Shown here: positions 62,801 through 64,000 of the stretch, one piece after another
Layout: the number at the start of each line of letters is the position of its first letter
Position numbering within the stretch: position 1 is the first letter of the stretch
DNA from: Paragordius varius
Lineage: Eukaryota > Nematomorpha
DNA: 64,000 nucleotides
Direction: 5' to 3'
NCBI GenBank assembly: GCA_964247055.1
Contig: OZ176058.1
Coordinates: 3,596,001 to 3,660,000 of the forward strand
Position numbers and translations under genes: made by a program
The notes under the pieces: model-generated
Seen by the model: the letters and a program-made list of their open reading frames with translations, nothing else
Told to the model about the DNA's origin: nothing
Databases searched by the model: none

Positions 62801-64000
62801 TAAATTCTTTATCGCGTCCTGTTTTTTTTATTTTTTTAAAGTGGACGAGCTATTTTAGTAGAGCAAAAAAATTGGGTTCGGATCTTATAAGATTTTTTTG
62901 AAAACATTGTTTTGCTTTTTATATATAGTTTATTATATAATCTCGTGAAATTTTTTTGGAATGAAGCCTCTAGCTTTCACCAAAAAATTATATTAAAAAA
63001 AATGCACAATTCCACCATTTTCGGATATGAAACACTTACGACAAAAATTTAAATAACTTTCTCAAATCACTCGTAACGGTCATCACCAAAAGCGCATGAT
63101 AATCCTGATATATATAAATTTCAGGAGTTATTTTTTTGCAAGTTATTTTTACTGCATAAAATATAAATGGAAACATTTTTGCATTGAGTTTTGCCAGTAA
63201 ATAATAATTTAAAATTTTTTTTTCATAAATTCCATTTATCTGTATATTAAACATGTTAAAAAGTATTTTTTTTGACGTGGTTCAAATAAAAAGCTTATTA
63301 TATGATTTCAATCTTTTTATAAATTCTAAATATACGATAAAATGATACTAAATCGTAATATCTCAAGTTTTATAATTACATTTTTATTTGATCTTAGTTA
63401 GTTTTACTTTTTGCCCATTTTTTTAACTTAATATTTCAAAAACTAGGTCATGTTAGCAATTAAAAATTTTTGCTGTAAATGAATTTTTTGGTTATAAGAT
63501 ATTTTATGGAAAAAAATTTTGGTTAAAAAAATTACCCTCTTTTTGCACACAGTGTTATATGGTAAATTTAAGAGCTTTAGTATGATGAATTTTGCCCAAT
63601 ATATGTTTTTTAGTTTGTTTGATTCTTGATTACAAATTGAATTATTACCTGATTTTTAATTGTAAAAAAGATTTAAAATTAGTCTTCAAAAAAAGTACGA
63701 AAAAACTTTATGATATACTATGATATTATATCTTTACCATTACTGAAAATATTTGTTAGGGGTAAGAGTTTGCGACAAGGACGACAAAATTTTATAAACA
63801 TAATAAATTATTTTTTTACAAGGTCCCATTAAATTAATTTACACTTACATTAACATAAGTTAAAAGACACTTATTTGCAAATTAATGGATTTGAAATGGG
63901 AAGTTAATTAGTGGCATAATGGTTTTAAAATTATTTTAACCGGGTGTTTACCTTGAACACCAAAATATAAATATCGTAAGGTTTCCAACTATTTATTTTC
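59810..64000. repeat. Repeat C, copy 2
   Basis: Pairs with 37760-42880. It contains the hAT-type MITE at about 62100-62352. The window stops at the point equal to 42880, 32 bases before the ATG of the profilin-like gene in copy 1. Confidence 0.88.

Overview
This is an AT-rich eukaryotic window (GC low, roughly a quarter by eye), probably from an animal nuclear genome. It has GT-AG introns, a profilin-like gene, many hAT DNA transposons and their short derivatives, mariner-type MITEs, two Ty3/gypsy fossils and one insertion carrying hammerhead ribozyme cores. I cannot name the species. There are no operons, rRNA or tRNA genes that I can see; most of the sequence is repeats and introns.

Layout. 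(1) 1-12480 is the first unit of a large direct duplication. It holds a hAT copy with BED finger (355-3610), a foldback element with minisatellite arms (3834-5430), and a four-exon host gene of unknown function (6444-12075) whose introns hold further MITEs. (2) 12481-17506 is a spacer with a Ty3/gypsy fossil split by a hAT element (14785-16587). (3) 17507 to about 34290 is the second unit. It is almost identical to the first for 11.2 kb (only a few substitutions seen, plus two TA-run length changes), then clearly diverged. It carries the second gene copy (23944-29552) and a second Ty3/gypsy fossil on the minus strand (about 30346-34163) that the first unit lacks.

(4) 34380-36640 (repeat B) and 37760-42880 (repeat C) lead to a small three-exon profilin-like gene (42912-44162) whose first intron would be only 30 nt. 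(5) 44525-56665 is a second copy of B, swollen by three dated insertions: a 438-bp hammerhead-bearing element (45147-45584), a hAT copy (46387-48490), and a 7.2-kb hAT-like element (49090-56252) that contains two hAT copies placed head to tail and sharing one 8-bp target duplication. (6) 56690-64000 holds another C fragment, a CAAGTC-rich repeat, an inverted pair of gene fragments (58227-59834) and a second copy of C. The window ends about 50 bases before the place where a second profilin-like gene would begin if the C paralogy continues.

The two host gene families both sit in locally duplicated blocks, so the locus grows by tandem duplication. The paralogous empty sites let four insertions be read exactly. 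The gene functions are only partly recognised: profilin-like is a family call from pattern; the other gene family is not recognised.
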